From: Tetradesmus obliquus
Taxonomy: Eukaryota; Chlorophyta; Chlorophyceae; Sphaeropleales; Scenedesmaceae
Direction of reading: 5' to 3'
Length of the DNA stretch: 64,000 nt
Assembly: GCA_030272155.1 (NCBI GenBank)
Contig: CP126199.1
Location: forward strand, 2,480,001-2,544,000
Of the stretch, positions 51,661-64,000 are shown piece by piece (within the stretch, counting starts at the first letter, position 1; each line of letters opens with the position of its first letter). Both the position numbers and the translations under genes were made by a program. The notes below the pieces were generated by a model. The model saw only the letters and a program-made list of their open reading frames with translations, made no database searches and had not been told where the DNA came from.

Positions 51661-54600
51661 CACCCTTTGGAGGATGTACAGCGTGCACAGCGCCAGTCTT
51701 GCAGCAACAGCAGCATGTGGTGCAGGACAACAGGAGGACGCCAGGGTCACATGGACCATCCTGCTGCCCACTGCTTTGATTTTATCGTTTGTGGCTACAA
51801 ATGATTGCCAGATGTGATGCACAGCAGCAAGCCCAGTATGAAACTTCCTCACGATGTTTGATCCGAGGTGCACCGCGTAGCAAGCAGCAGCGCTTTCGTG
51901 CATGGCGAGAAGTGCAGTAGCAAGCATGCCGGCTTTCGTGGCGGCGCTGCCTGCCGCCGTGCAGTTTGCAGTAGCGGCGGCTGCTACTGCAGCAGCTGCT
52001 GAGCGGGCTGGCCTTGACCTTGTGGTTCGGAGGATTGCAGTGTACTGTCAATGGCTGCAGAAGCTGTGGACATGTGCTTTGCAGGTTGTGTGGAAGTACA
52101 CTATGTAGTCTTGATTCACTCAGATGCATTGTAGTCACTTCCCATCCAATGGTAATATGTTACACCCGGCATTGACTATATATACGTGTACGTACAGTAG
52201 CGCCGACTCTCAAGGCGTTGCACCAGCAATCTCTTGCAGTGCAACACGAAGGCATCAGTTGCAGCTATCAGCTATAGCAGTGAAGCAAGTGCCCTGGAAG
52301 GTCGCCGACTGCATCCGAAAGGAGTCTTTTAAAGTCACAGGCCCTCGTGTCGACCACAAGACAACAAGCCGCCTGCAGCCGCTGTGCGCAAGGCGCACAT
52401 GATAGTGGCACGCCAGAGTCTACTCAAGTTCACAGAGCTACTCAAGTTCACAGTTCTGCAACCAAGCTCGCAAGTTTGCAGGCCCCTAGAGGCCAAATCT
52501 GGCACCACTCGACACACGCTACTGCCATGACAAGAGGCCGTCACCAGCAATGGTCGCCAGCCTACTCTGACACCTCAGTGTACACAAACAGCCCACGCCA
52601 TGCAAAGCAGTACTCGCCATGCGTCATTCAACTACTCAGAGCACACACTCAGTGATGACATGCCATTCAATAAGCTCGCAGCATGCTCGTTCAGCAGCTC
52701 CCAAGCCCACGGGTTTCACCGCTGCCAGCCAATGGCAGCCAGCAGAGCTTTGAAAGCTGCTGTGTTGGGCAGTCCCCATGATGCTGTCAAACAAGTGCGC
52801 ACTGGTCTTGCAAGGGCCAACTGCAATTCAACAAGCACTGATGCAGCGGGCAACTCGACGGTGATCAGTGCCGCAGCTAGGCAGTTCTTGGTGGCAGTGC
52901 CGCAACTAGGCAATCCCTACTGGGAAATACATAAAGCCCAAAAACTACGCAGGACACCCTTGCAAAACTCACAAGTGATGTACAACATACTGTGTCAGGA
53001 GTACTGAGGTATTCAAGATAGTAAGGCAAGCAACAAACAGCTCCTATACAGCGCCTACCCTGGTGAATCGGCCATCATGTACAACTGCAAGAAGCTCACT
53101 GCTATGCTTGCACATGCGCCTGCTAGCAGCACGTTGCAGCTTTAGCACAATGTTATCTGGCAAGCACAGCATCCTGAAAGTAGGTCCTGCACAGCTTGCC
53201 AGACAGCATCGTAATGGCAATGTCACACACACGTGGCAGTCATACTGCTGGCCAGCTGCACTTGCACATGTGCCTGCTGGAGGCATTTGCAAACCCAAGC
53301 ATGCAGCCGTTTGAGGAGTTAGAGGCACAGCAACCCAAGCAGCGCGGCCGTTGCATGCATTTGCGCCATGACAACGCAGCATGTCACGCGCCCACCCCAC
53401 GTAACCACAGCCAGTGTGAAACAGCAAGACGCAGTAACCTCGGAAAGGACCCTGGTTAGGAGCAACTGGCAGGCTCATCTAGGGATAAGCTGCAAACTCA
53501 CGCACACAAACGCAGCAGCATCGGTGCAGCATCGGTGCACAAGCCCACCTTAAACTGCTATTAACAAGGTAACCTCAAAGCAACACCGACGCGACAGTGC
53601 CCACACAGCAGGAGCTCCCAGCCCTGAGTGCACCCAAACGACTGTTTGCTGCGTCAGTACACCCCTGAATGTGCTGCTTTAACAGCACTGAGAGATGCAC
53701 TGCACATGCACAGTGAATTGCCAGCCGGCGGTATGTACCACTCAGGTCAATCAACCGCCCTGCCCAGTGTGTGAGTGACTGCAATGCCTTAGGCCGCGTG
53801 CCAGTACGGAGGCAACATTGTTCCCATTAACACGGGTGATTGCAACCGTAAGCGACACTGCCACCACGCAATGCATCCGCCTGTGCATTCGCCAGTACAT
53901 CGGCATGGCAGGCATTCTGGCCACCAGCCCTGTTCTCAACTACTATCAGAGACACAACCATGCAACATCACATAAGCCACACGTCTGCAGTGCAAAGGCT
54001 GTTGTCCTGTCAAGGCTGTAACTGAGCTACTGGGCGGTACGCGCACCATTGTAACAATGATGACAGCAGAACATGCTCACAGCACATACTGTATGCTGTA
54101 AATCACCAGAACACCAACAGGCTGACATGTAAGCAGTGTAACTGGAACAAAACCACAGCATCTCCAGCAGAGCGTAACAGACTGTGTGACTCATGTGCTG
54201 CTTTCTGCGACGCGCATTTGTCATCAGACGAGCACGATAGAAGCTGAAAAGCCTGGTCAGGCCAAGAATGGTGACTTGCTGCGAGCAGCACATCAGAAAT
54301 GACACTCCTTGAGCGTAACTGTGTGCATATTACGATGAGCACTGCAATACCAAAGTGCCAGCTGTGATGTGAAGAGGTGCCTTCAGTGAGGGAAACAGGC
54401 TATGATACAGGAGAGGAGATGCAACAGCGCAGTGGTGAAAGGCAAGAACTGCATGTCCATTCTGGGGATCTGCCCAGAGGAAGAGCAAGCAGGCACGCCC
54501 GTTTCAGTCTGTGCTGCAGCCACAAGCCCCCAGAGCATAACCCCAGACAGACCACACGATAGAAACCGGCAACGTAGCAGCAGACGGGGGTGGAAAGGCG

Positions 54601-56958
54601 CTGTATACTGACCACACCCCAAGCACAACACCAAGTATGAGGAGGCGAACATGAATAGCCAGAAGCATGACGCACACGAGAAGATTACTAGTCTAGTAGA
54701 TCAGACGCAGAAGAAGCTGCACAAGTTTCTGGCTGCGCTGCATGATACAAAACCCCGCGGTACTACCCCGGAAACAGCAGAGGCGTACATGGAAATTGAT
54801 AAGCATGGCACACATGCAATCTAGACAGGACGCAGAAGACAGCGCATCGAACGCTTCATGTTGTGTGCGTTGTTTGACACAAACCCCCAACAGCATAACC
54901 CCAGACACAAGCAGGAAAGGAGCGCCGTGCGCATGTGAACAGGGCATGAGACGCAGGAAGCAGCGTAGCGTACGAGGTGTTGTGCAAATCTAAGCGTTAT
55001 GATGGGGTGATGTAACTCGGCTCTCTGGTGCACGTGCACTTGAAGCACCTCGCGCCGTTCAACACATGACCACTGACAGCAATGCGTGGTAACCGCTGTG
55101 CTGCCACACTGCAGAAGCGTTGCTCAAAGCACTCTGAGAGAAACAACAATGCACCCTGACTGTTCCAGGGCGCACATTCAATGAAACTGGAGGTGAGGCT
55201 GCAAAGCTCTGGTAAGGATGTGCTGATGTGCCTGAAACATAAACCCACACATGATAACACCTGATGACTCACTAGAGGATAACCCCGCGCGCAACAGCGC
55301 TAGTGATGGTGGATGATGGTGTGCAGACAGACTGCTCGGTGTCCCTCGCTTCTGGCTGCGTGATCAGTGCACCTCTACAAGTGGAAACCAGTCAGTGTGC
55401 CGTAAACAATGCCAACAACATACTACATAGCCGCACGGCCGCTCTGCTAGTCTATAGATGCACAGCACTCTGGCAAAGTTGTAGCTGCGATAGCAGAGTC
55501 ACGAACTGGGCAACTCAGGCCAGCACGCAACATCTCTGCCCTGCAGCAACCTGGCTGACATGCAACCTGACAAGAATGCACATACTTGCCAGGCACGCAG
55601 GACGCCAACAGCAGCGCCATGCGCACAAAACAGTCGTAACAGCAGAAGCACGCCGGAAAAATAGCAGCAGGAGTACGAGTAGCAGCCGAAACTCAGCCTT
55701 CCAGAGTCCAGCCAAGCTGCCAAGCTGTGCAGATTGATGCAGTTGCCATGCAAAGCTCGAGCTGCAATTCAGCTGACCAACCAGCATTGAACAAGCCATA
55801 CATGTGGAGCACACACACGCAGAGCAGAAGCAAGGCAGGCGCCTGCCGCTGCTGTGACAAACAGGACACACCCGCGCAATTGCGTGAACATTCGCGGCTG
55901 CTGGCAAGCAGCTGCCGCTGCAACATGGCTACAGATTCCATTGCCAACGATGATGTACAAACATCAGCTGCATGTACATCAGCTATCCTTGGGTACTGCC
56001 CACAGCCAGCGGTCAAGGCTGCAACTGTGCAGGCCCGGATGAAAACAATGCTCTCCAAAGCACCATGCATATCCTGTAAAGGCCGGTGCTTCAAAGCAGC
56101 GTACTGTAGAGTAGAGCATACTGCATGTGACGCATCCACGTCACATGCTGAATCGTGTACAGCGCCCCCGCCCCTCATGCGATCAGGCCAAAGCTCAAAA
56201 TCACACCCCTGATGTACTCATTCTGCAAAGCTCACCCATGCTGTACAGACAGAGTAGCACACACCCACCTGACGACACATGACGCTGCTGCAAAAAAGAT
56301 CTTCCAACAAAGATCTCCAAACATGCAGTCTGGCGCAGATTCATAGGCTTTGCCATGTGCTGCGGAGTGCGCCAACTCCTGACCACCCGACAAACTGCAC
56401 ACATGTGCAGCAGGCATCCTCAATGCCCTGTCAGAACCCAAGAACATGTAGAAAAGTTGCATCTGACATGTCGGCAGCAACCCGCAACCCACACTGTGCA
56501 GGTTGCAGAGCCCCTGTCAGCAGTGCACGGCAGTAACCCCAGAGAGCATGTGACCCAGCTGGCACCTACATGCCACGCTGCATGTGATGTGATGTAAACA
56601 ATACGAATTCACGCCCCCAAACACACCCGTGGCACAGATGCTCGGCTGTCAGCATGCTGACACAGCAGCCTGCCACAGCAACCTGACGGCTGGCTGACAC
56701 GTTGCTGCTGCTGCTGTGAAAGCCTATGTCGCAGCCCAAGTAGAGTAACAATGCACCTGAGACATCATCTTCACAAAAACCTGGAATAAAGGCCTTGAAA
56801 CATAAACCTCACTCCTCAGCTAGACCGCGCTTGATCACGCAGCTTCACCATGCTGCAGCAAGCGCTGCAAGACCTTGAACGGCAGTAAGCAGAGCAACCT
56901 AATCCCGACACACCTAAAGCTCGACAGCATGCGCTTGCACCGGGTGTGCATCAAATCT
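51609..56958. other. Gene-poor convergent region
   Basis: 5.3 kb between the stops of two facing genes. I found no protein-like exon and no splice-consistent coding run. It contains a CAG array at 51619-51660, CTACTCAAGTTCACAG repeated near 52420-52453, and a roughly 28-base phrase (CATAACCCCAGACA core) at 54522-54549 and again at 54879-54908. Some of it is presumably 3' UTR. Confidence 0.5.
51619..51660. repeat. CAG array 10 bases after the DJ-1 stop
   Basis: About 14 perfect CAG units inside the 3' UTR. Confidence 0.95.
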
Positions 56959-59900
56959 TCACCGCCCAGCAAAGGTGAGTTTCTGAGTCAGCACCGAGGC
57001 AGCCCTGTCCAATGTTTTTCCAGGAAAGTCCACGCCGCTCACCGTGAAAACACATGCGCTGATCATGCCGCTTTGAGCCGGCTGCTGCGGCAGCTGCAGG
57101 TTAGCTCTCCAAAGCCGAGATTTGAACACCACCTGCCCACTGGTGCGCGTCTGCAGCGAGGTTGGTGCAGCAGCTGTCGGCTTTGACCGCGCAACGTCGA
57201 TGTCAGACCAAGATCCGGATATTTTCGCCTTGGCCAGCCGCGCGCCTGCCTTTGTCTTCAGCGTCACAACAGCCTTACAGAAGGCATACTGGGGAGGGGC
57301 ACTGCCTGAGGGATTGGCACGCACTGTTGTATTGTTGGTGCCGTTTGTCGGCGCTGTACCGTTGGTGCTGTTAGTTGACGTATTGAAGATCTCCCGCGAG
57401 ATGGCGATGTCGGCGATGATCATGATAGGGTCGTCGATTGCGGCAAGGCACGCGCCGCCGCTGCAGGGCTGAGATCGCACACTGCCGTCAGCGGAGACGC
57501 ATGCGCCGCCGCCATTAGCAGCCGGGCGAGTGATGCGGAATGTCATCGTCTGGTTGCAGGATGCATTGCAGACGCTCCAACTGCTCCAGGCTCCCACGCA
57601 ATCGACAGCTGGAGGGGTGTAGCCGCTTGCGTATGTAACAGACACGCTGTAGCGCCCAAGCGAAGCATAGCTGCTGTAGCCGTCGATTGATACATTGCCT
57701 TCGCCGCTGCCAGTGACGGAAACGTAGTACACTCCGCTGCTTGGGATTGTTACATTTGCAGCAGCGATGCCCATGTTTTCCGGGCCTGGAGGATTGAAGG
57801 TTGCCAGAACCGCGCCAGTTGCATCAAACACCGTGGCGGCTGCATTGAGGTTGGTGCGGCCGTAATACCCGACCCCAAATGCAGCTGTGACTGCTACCGT
57901 GACGCTGGCAGGCCCGGCTGCTGCAGCAAAGGAGAAGAAGTCTGTTTGGTTGCTGGAAGACAGCACACCAGATGCAGTGCCGGTGGCTGTTTCTGATGGA
58001 GATGAAGATGAAGTTACTGTGAGCGGTGATGCTGTGCTGATGCTGCTGCCAAACTGGGCAGGGGCGCGAGGCAGAAACCTGCCAATGGTTGCCAAGTCGT
58101 CCTGCAATGCAGACAGGTACAGTGCTTGTTTGGTGCTGTTGTTGTTGCAACAGGGCCGGTGCGCGTGTACAGCAGCACAAGGAAAGAAGCACATGTGCAG
58201 GTGCGCAACACCAGCTGTTGAACATGATATGTACGGTTGTTAAGTATATACTGGCATGTGACAAAGATGCTGGGGATGCCTGCACAGCACAGCACAAAAG
58301 CCTGTGTGTGTGCCGCATTGCTATCTAGTTCCCAAGCAGCTGCAGCACCAGTCACAGGACAAATCAAACGGCTGCTCTGCTGCTCCGGCATGCTGCTGTA
58401 AGTAAAATTGCAGTGCAAAGGCTGTTGACAGAGAGTTTGCAATGGCATGTAAGCATGTAAGTATCTTGAGCACTCTCGATCGGAACGGTCGTCGAAATCA
58501 TCATCTTGCTAAGACTGTGCTCAGGCTCGCACCTGGTTGTTATTTGAGAAGGGGTACTCCCCGGCATCCCAAGTCGTCACTTCCTCATAGTATGGGATGC
58601 CCTGCAGCAAGGCAGCAGCAGAACAAATGAGCGAGCGAGCAACGCCAGCATTGGTTGCGAGAGGGTACAACATCTGGTGAAGAACATAGCACAGCACAGC
58701 ATGTGTACACTGCGCTGCAACCACCCTGCCGCCGCGCCAGCCCCGCCCCGTGGAAACTTCCTGTGACCCAACCCTACGCCACGCTGCTGCAGATGCATTC
58801 TCCAATACCATTGCATATTGTTGAGATATACTAAACATCGTCCCTAACACACCCAGCACGCATTGCCACCTGCTGCTGCTCACCATGAGTGGGGCCCACA
58901 CTCCCTGCCCAGAGTAATAGGCAGTGCCACTCGGCATGGCAGGATTTGGCAGCACGCCGTCATGCAGCAGCCCCAGCGTGTGCCCCAGCTCGTGCGAGAC
59001 CGCCTCCCAAATAAACTTCGGATTATTCGGGCCGAGGCTCCGCGGGAAGATGAAACAGGGCAAGTCGGGGCGCCCGAAGCTGTTTACGAAGGCAATGCCA
59101 CCGGCGACGCCATACCAGTCGGTTGAGTGACCTCCGATGATCGCTTTCTGGCCGACGCCTGTAAGGGCTGCATCGCCTGGGTCGGCTGTGGTCACGTCCA
59201 CGTCAAAGGGAGCGAAGTCTGGTAGGGTTTGGGGTGGGGGTTTGCAAGCAGCAGCGGCAGCAGCAACAGCATGAGATCAGCAGTGACACTGTCTGATGGC
59301 CAAAAGCAGCGGGGCATGGCATGCGTGACAGCGCGACACTGTCAGCTACTTGCGCGCACTTGCGCACATGCAGCCTGCCCGGCAGGGCAGGCTGCCACGC
59401 TGCAGTCATACTCCACATGGCACAGCATGTGCATGCATCTGACGACAAGCGGGGCATAAGCAAAATCACACAATCATATACACCCCGGCATGTACCGCAG
59501 CAGCTTGCACCTCTCATATTCAGCTACAACCTGCCTACCACACTGCAGTCAGACTGCGTGCGCATGCATGACACCAAGCATGAACAAACTAACTGTTGAC
59601 TCGGCCACGACACTGCAGCAGCGTGGTCCTCTCACCTTCAGCCACCGCCCGCCAGATGGCGACAATGTCTGCCAACTCCTCTGCATTGAAGGTGCTGTTG
59701 TCGCCATCTGCAGCACAGCACGGCACAGCACAGCACGGCACAGCACAACCCAAGTAAGTTATACATATGTTGTCGCCATCTGCAGCACAGCACGGCACAG
59801 GGTGACAGTTGATGACAAGTGCTGATATGTATGGCAGGATGGACAGCTGTTGATACTCAGGGGCTCAGCCAAGCCGCTGTTGCTGCAAGGTGCTGCTGAC

Positions 59901-61018
59901 GCTGGCAGAATAGCGGCACCATCAATCCTGTGCAAACAGAAAGCACTGTAGCACCAACGCTCCCCAGCAACCACAACTGCACAGCCAGCCGAGTGACATC
60001 ACTGCCACCTATACCTCTCCCGCTGCAGCAAACAGCATTACACCCAGCAGCACCTTCCCTACCACACTGTAATGTAACAACACCTTTGTCACCTTTGTCA
60101 TACGGGCAACCGCACCTTTGTCATACGGGGGCGTCACAATCTTGTCCGTCTTTTTCACGCTGTTCCACGCGCCGCCAATCAGCGTGTTACCGTCAAAATC
60201 AAGCACCAACTTGTACTTTGACTGCGGCCGCGAGCTCAGGCTGAACACATCAGCAGCTGTAAGACCTGTTGGATCGGGCACTCCCAGCATCAAGGCGGCA
60301 GCCGGCGTGTTTTGCGCGCGGCGCTGCTGCTGCTGCTGCTGCCAGCCGTGGCTGTGCGCGTGCTGCTGTACAGCTGCTGCTGCCACGCCGTCTGCTGCAG
60401 CGCGTGCGGCGGCTTGCTGCTGTTCTGTTGCTTCAACCGCTAGGCAGCCACATGAATAGATGAGCCTGTTTGTGGCTGGCTCCACACCCTGTGAAAGAAT
60501 GTGATGACCGAGCAGGGCAGTGCAGCATCGACAGCGGCACACAGCAGCAGCAGATGATGGTGATGCTGGGCGGAGAGTAGTAGACCTGATCATGTTTGAC
60601 AGGTTATGCAATAGGAAGCTGCATGTGTAGTTGGCTCTGTCCACCCAGACCAATGCTCGACGCAATCTCATTAACAGCCCTATCTTTAAAACCATCGTAC
60701 GTCAAGCATCTATGTAGCACCCACCAGATCATCGTCCTCATCGAGATGAGCAGCTAGGGTGGTGATGTCTCCTTTGAGACCTGTGCGGGAGCTTATTCGG
60801 CCCAGCTGCTCATGACCAAACATCTGTAGAGCCCCACCGCCTTGACTGAAGTCAAACATGAGCGTGCGGGGCCCTGTTGATGGAGGTTGATCGATGGAGT
60901 CTGCAACACCCCTTCCGAGATTGCCCTCCAGGCTGCCATCCCGAGGCTGCGGTCGGGCAGTAACTGAAACTATCAGCAACAGCACGTAGATCGCGAGCAC
61001 TGTGCGAGGAGAATCCAT
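56959..61018 (-). CDS. Secreted metzincin metalloprotease with PPC-like and TSP1 modules
   Basis: 761 aa. Exons on the minus strand: 61018-60725, 60488-60116, 59707-59636, 59218-58884, 58601-58533, 58101-56959, all in phase. It starts MDSPRTVLAIYVLLLIVSVTA, a clear signal peptide. A pro-region with Gln and Ala runs leads to LVLDFDGNTLIGGAWN, then DGDNSTFNAEELADIVAIWRAVAE joined to DFAPFDVDVTT, a pattern known from secreted bacterial-type zincins. The zinc motif HELGHTLGLLHD (322-333) has three His ligands plus the trailing Asp of reprolysin-type metzincins; WAPLMG supplies the Met-turn. Then come QDDLATIG, a beta-rich PPC-like region (about 425-540) and a TSP1 module (WSSWSVCNASC, about 548-600), followed by an N-glycosylation-rich C-terminal domain. 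Probably acts on extracellular or cell-wall protein; substrate is inferred only. Confidence 0.9.
59695..59798 (-). repeat. Duplicated head of the metalloprotease exon at 59636-59707
   Basis: TGTTGTCGCCATCTGCAGCA and the following CACGGCACAG (exon head, acceptor and intron end on the sense strand) occur at 59697 and again at 59768. The copy keeps the acceptor and the first codons (DGDN). TGCCG and TGCTG units lie between the copies. Confidence 0.85.
60088..60130 (-). repeat. Duplicated exon tail of the metalloprotease exon at 60116-60488
   Basis: The exon tail for PYDK with its donor (CACCTTTGTCATACGGG on the plus strand) recurs at 60091-60106 just inside the intron, with a further partial CACCTTTGT before it. 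Here it is the 3' end of an exon that is copied. Confidence 0.8.
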
Positions 61019-63669
61019 GAGCGCTCGAGCGACAGCAGACACATGCGGGGGCAGCACGCGTATACTCCTAAGGTGTGCTTCTATTAGATGGATTAGGTGA
61101 TTTTGTCTAGGGTGCTACTTGTGACTCAGCTGGAGTGCGGAGCCTTGCTACATACCAGCGACCTGCCACTGTGCTGCAGTCGAAGTGTTACTGTACGACT
61201 AAAACCACCGATGGAGCCTCTAACAGCACCGCATTCTTGCTCAAGCGCTCGGTTATATCGGCTATTATGAGTTCAAGGCTTAACCATGTGCAATTGCCGG
61301 CGGGCAAGCCTTGAGACCCTTCAAAGGCGGTGTCACCGCCTGCAACCTCAGCTGTTCCGCACCCACCGCTGCCATGCCTGCTGCTGCAGGTCAAAGATGA
61401 GATAAAGTCCACAGAACGCTGTGAACCGCCGGTTAACGACTGCTTCACCTCTTCATGAAGCATAATTGCCACTTCAGTGCCAAGGTAGCGACCAGGCTGG
61501 AGCCCCTGGAAGCTTCCCTCAATTGTATGGTGATACCAGCTGCACAGACAGCTTTTTAAAGTGACTATGATACTAGTGACGTAGATGCTGGCAGCAGCCT
61601 CAGCAGCAGCGCAAGTTTCTCAGCCCCATTGCAGATTCGCCAGGGCTGGCAGCATCACTACTGCTGGCTGAAGCAGCAGCAGCACACGCAAGACAAGGCT
61701 AGCGGCGCACTTCTGATGCACTGGTCGGGTCGATGTTGTCGGTATCTGAATTCCATGTTTCAACGGAGCCAAGCCAAGAGTGCTACACTTGGTGTCAGCA
61801 CAAAGCTGCCTTTTCATCACCTGGTTGTAAATGCAAGTAGCATTGTCACATGGGGCTGGTTCATGAGGCTAATCCGGTGCAAGGATAACAGCAGAAGGCC
61901 TTTGTCCCAACCAGTTACACTTCTATCCCCAAGCAGTTGCAATCGGCACCGCATTCTGCACAGACCTTCGAATAATAACAGTCATACACACAAGTGTGAC
62001 CCCACAGAACTGCTCACTGAGCGCTTCCTTCACCCCACCCCAACAAAACATACAACAGCATGCAGATACTTTCTGCACGGCCATGAAACCTGCTGGCAAG
62101 ATACCTTGACGAAACGGCAAATGCACCGTCAGCGCCTTTAAAAAGAGTTCGTAACCTCTTGATAGTTGTGTGCCAGCGCATGCGCTGCAACTGTCAAGCC
62201 AGTGCAGGGCACAGCACGACCAGCGCAGCAGCAGGCATGGGTAGGAAGATGTGGTGTGCCAAAAGACACCAGTATGATATACGCTGAGGCCAGCTGTGCT
62301 GCGTGCGGTATGAAGAGCGTGACACACAGCCTACAATGCGTCATACAAAAAAAAGGCGGTTCGCTCGTGAGCACCGCAGAGCCAATATTCCTGAAGCGCT
62401 CGACATCGCAAGCATTGGTGACGGCGCAGCAAACACAAGCACACACTGTCACACACTCCGCATATCTGCAAGTGTGCCTTGCTGTGCTGCAAACACACCA
62501 GGAACTACAGCACAAGTCACAAGCAACCATGCCAGCCCTTCGGCAGCAGCCAGAGATACGCACAGGCCCAGCCATTCACATGCCAGCAGCACCAGCGACA
62601 AGCCAACAGTGCTGTCCTTCTGTGCACATTTGCAACAGCATGAAACATCCACAACATGTGCAGCTATGTAGGTACAAAGCATGACATCCAGCAAGCCTGA
62701 AAAAGAACACAGCACATCAACACAGCTGTGCAACAAGACACGCTGAAGCCTCCAACACAGGCAATGCCGCCAAATCGGCCGGCCTCGGCCATACATACTG
62801 TAGCATGCAACGCTCAATTGTCATGTCATATGTGCATGGGCGGCCGTGTCATATCAAAAACCTCCCAAACTGCTGCTGCTGACAGCGCTATGGCCATGGC
62901 AGCTGTCTGCAGTGCCACGCATACTGCTGTCACATCCCCCGTCATAACCTGTCATAGTAACATGCCGAGGGAAACAGGAGTAGTACAACATCATCCTGCC
63001 CTGTTTGATTCGCATGCTCATGTAACGATGTAACAATGTTACAAACGCTCAAAAAGCGGCCGCACCAGCTTGCTGGGCTCTGAGCCGATGATGATTGCCC
63101 AATACAGGCCAGCAGAAAGGGAGTCGGATCCAACAGCCATGCGAACTGGCGAGACCAACATGCATCGCTCGACCAAGCAGTAACAGCACAACCGTTACAC
63201 TCCAGCAACGCAACAGCAGTATGTACAAGCCTCTACAGAACCTTCACACAGTCCACAGCGCCTAACATCATCCTGCCAAGTCTTCCCCGCCACAGTACTT
63301 ACACCACACATCACGAAATAGTAACAGCACAAACTGTGTGCTGAGCAACCGCCGCTGCCTGTACACGGCACAATCCCTGCACAATCCCCCGCGTCCTGCA
63401 AGCACAACCCTCAAGCCACGTGCACCCTGCACACCCATCATGTCCGTGCAGCAACGCAACTTGTATGCGGCACACAGCCTGCAACAACCCAAGAACAAAA
63501 GCTTCCACCAACACCCCTGCCTTCCTGCAGATTCTGCAGCATGTCTGCAGCAGCAATCCACAAACCTTGCATCCGGATTCAGATCCCTCCCAACCACAAC
63601 CTGCCATACATAGCAGATGCTCCCATCCAGGACACCCCAAACACCCACAAAAACCCAGCCCAAAAACCC
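61019..63669. other. Upstream region of the metalloprotease gene and 3' flank of the right-edge gene
   Basis: 2.65 kb between two minus-strand genes. It should hold the metalloprotease promoter at the left and a 3' UTR at the right. No protein recognised; CA-rich sequence resembling the 7-9 kb and 52-56 kb gaps. Confidence 0.45.
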
Positions 63670-64000
63670 CTACAGGTTCACATTCTGCAGCAAGTGGCCG
63701 CCATAATGGTGCACCGCCTGCATTGCAGCTAGCCCAGTTGCAGCCACAGCAGCAGCAGCCACCACAGGATCAGGCACCTGCAGCTGCCCAACCGCCTCAG
63801 GCAAACCGCCAAGCACGCGCGAAACCCCAAACCCTGCAGGCAAGCTTGCGCCGCCACCAGGCACCGCAAACTGCGGCGGCTTCAGCCCGCCAAACAGCTG
63901 CTGCTGCCGCTGCTGCTGCCGCGCTTTGGTGCTGGCATCATGTGCCTCAAGCTCTGCAAGTGCTGCTGCTGCCTGCTGCTCAAGCGCATCAAGGCTTTGC
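63670..64000 (-). CDS. 3'-terminal exon of an unidentified gene (5' end beyond the window)
   Basis: An open frame enters from the right edge and ends at the stop 63670-63672, about 109 residues. It starts with a helical, Ala/Gln-rich part (SLDALEQQAAAALAELEAH), then a Gln/Arg run, then a Gly/Pro-rich part (FGGLKPPQFAVPGGG), and ends HHYGGHLLQNVNL. Ala and Gln runs and third-position G/C fit the other coding exons here. I do not recognise the family. An acceptor inside the open stretch cannot be excluded. Confidence 0.6.
   Translation of the reverse strand, partial: QSLDALEQQAAAALAELEAHDASTKARQQQRQQQLFGGLKPPQFAVPGGGASLPAGFGVSRVLGGLPEAVGQLQVPDPVVAAAAVAATGLAAMQAVHHYGGHLLQNVNL

Noticed and set aside
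61188-61463. 91-codon minus-strand open frame starting MLHEEVKQ
   Set aside because: No recognisable domain; sits in the likely metalloprotease promoter and could be chance.

Overview
The window looks like nuclear DNA from a green alga (Chlorophyta). Proteins are split into many short exons with GT-AG introns. The acceptor is nearly always CTGCAG, often preceded by a CTG run. Coding and non-coding DNA are both full of CAG/CTG repeats, which appear in proteins as Ala, Gln and Ser runs. Gene content fits a chlorophyte: plant-type amino acid permeases, a starch-binding CBM20 protein, a plant-like kinesin-12 and a GAF/PAS protein kinase. A Scenedesmus-like (Sphaeropleales) origin is my guess and is not shown by the sequence. 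I saw no bacterial operon, rRNA, tRNA or CRISPR.

Layout: (1) 1-6583, minus: amino acid permease AAP-A, running off the left edge at its 3' end. (2) 9038-12950, minus: CBM20 protein with a coiled coil and a long low-complexity tail; its first exon is not resolved. (3) 14243-19061, plus: second permease AAP-B, complete, 480 aa. (4) 20370-25395, plus: type II membrane exostosin-type (GT47) glycosyltransferase with EGF-like modules, 774 aa. (5) 26506-26827: a MITE-like inverted-repeat element with a G-rich core. (6) 27520-34069, plus: GAF-PAS-kinase protein, about 772 aa. (7) 37395-49712, minus: very large kinesin-12-like motor, about 2876 aa. (8) 50200-51608, plus: DJ-1/PfpI protein with a probable transit peptide, 240 aa, divergent from the kinesin. 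(9) 51609-56958: gene-poor. (10) 56959-61018, minus: secreted metzincin with a TSP1 module, 761 aa. (11) 63670-64000, minus: last coding exon of an unidentified gene cut by the right edge.

Exons were joined by hand. For every complete gene the exon phases close without a stop, which is the main support for the models. The genes do not form an obvious pathway.

The most unusual signal is a recurring one. The 5' end of an exon, with its splice acceptor, is copied one or more times in the intron just upstream. I see this in both permeases, the kinase and the metalloprotease. The homologous exon of the two permeases is affected in both: five copies in one, two in the other. One of these decoy acceptors (AAP-B) would add 38 residues in frame.
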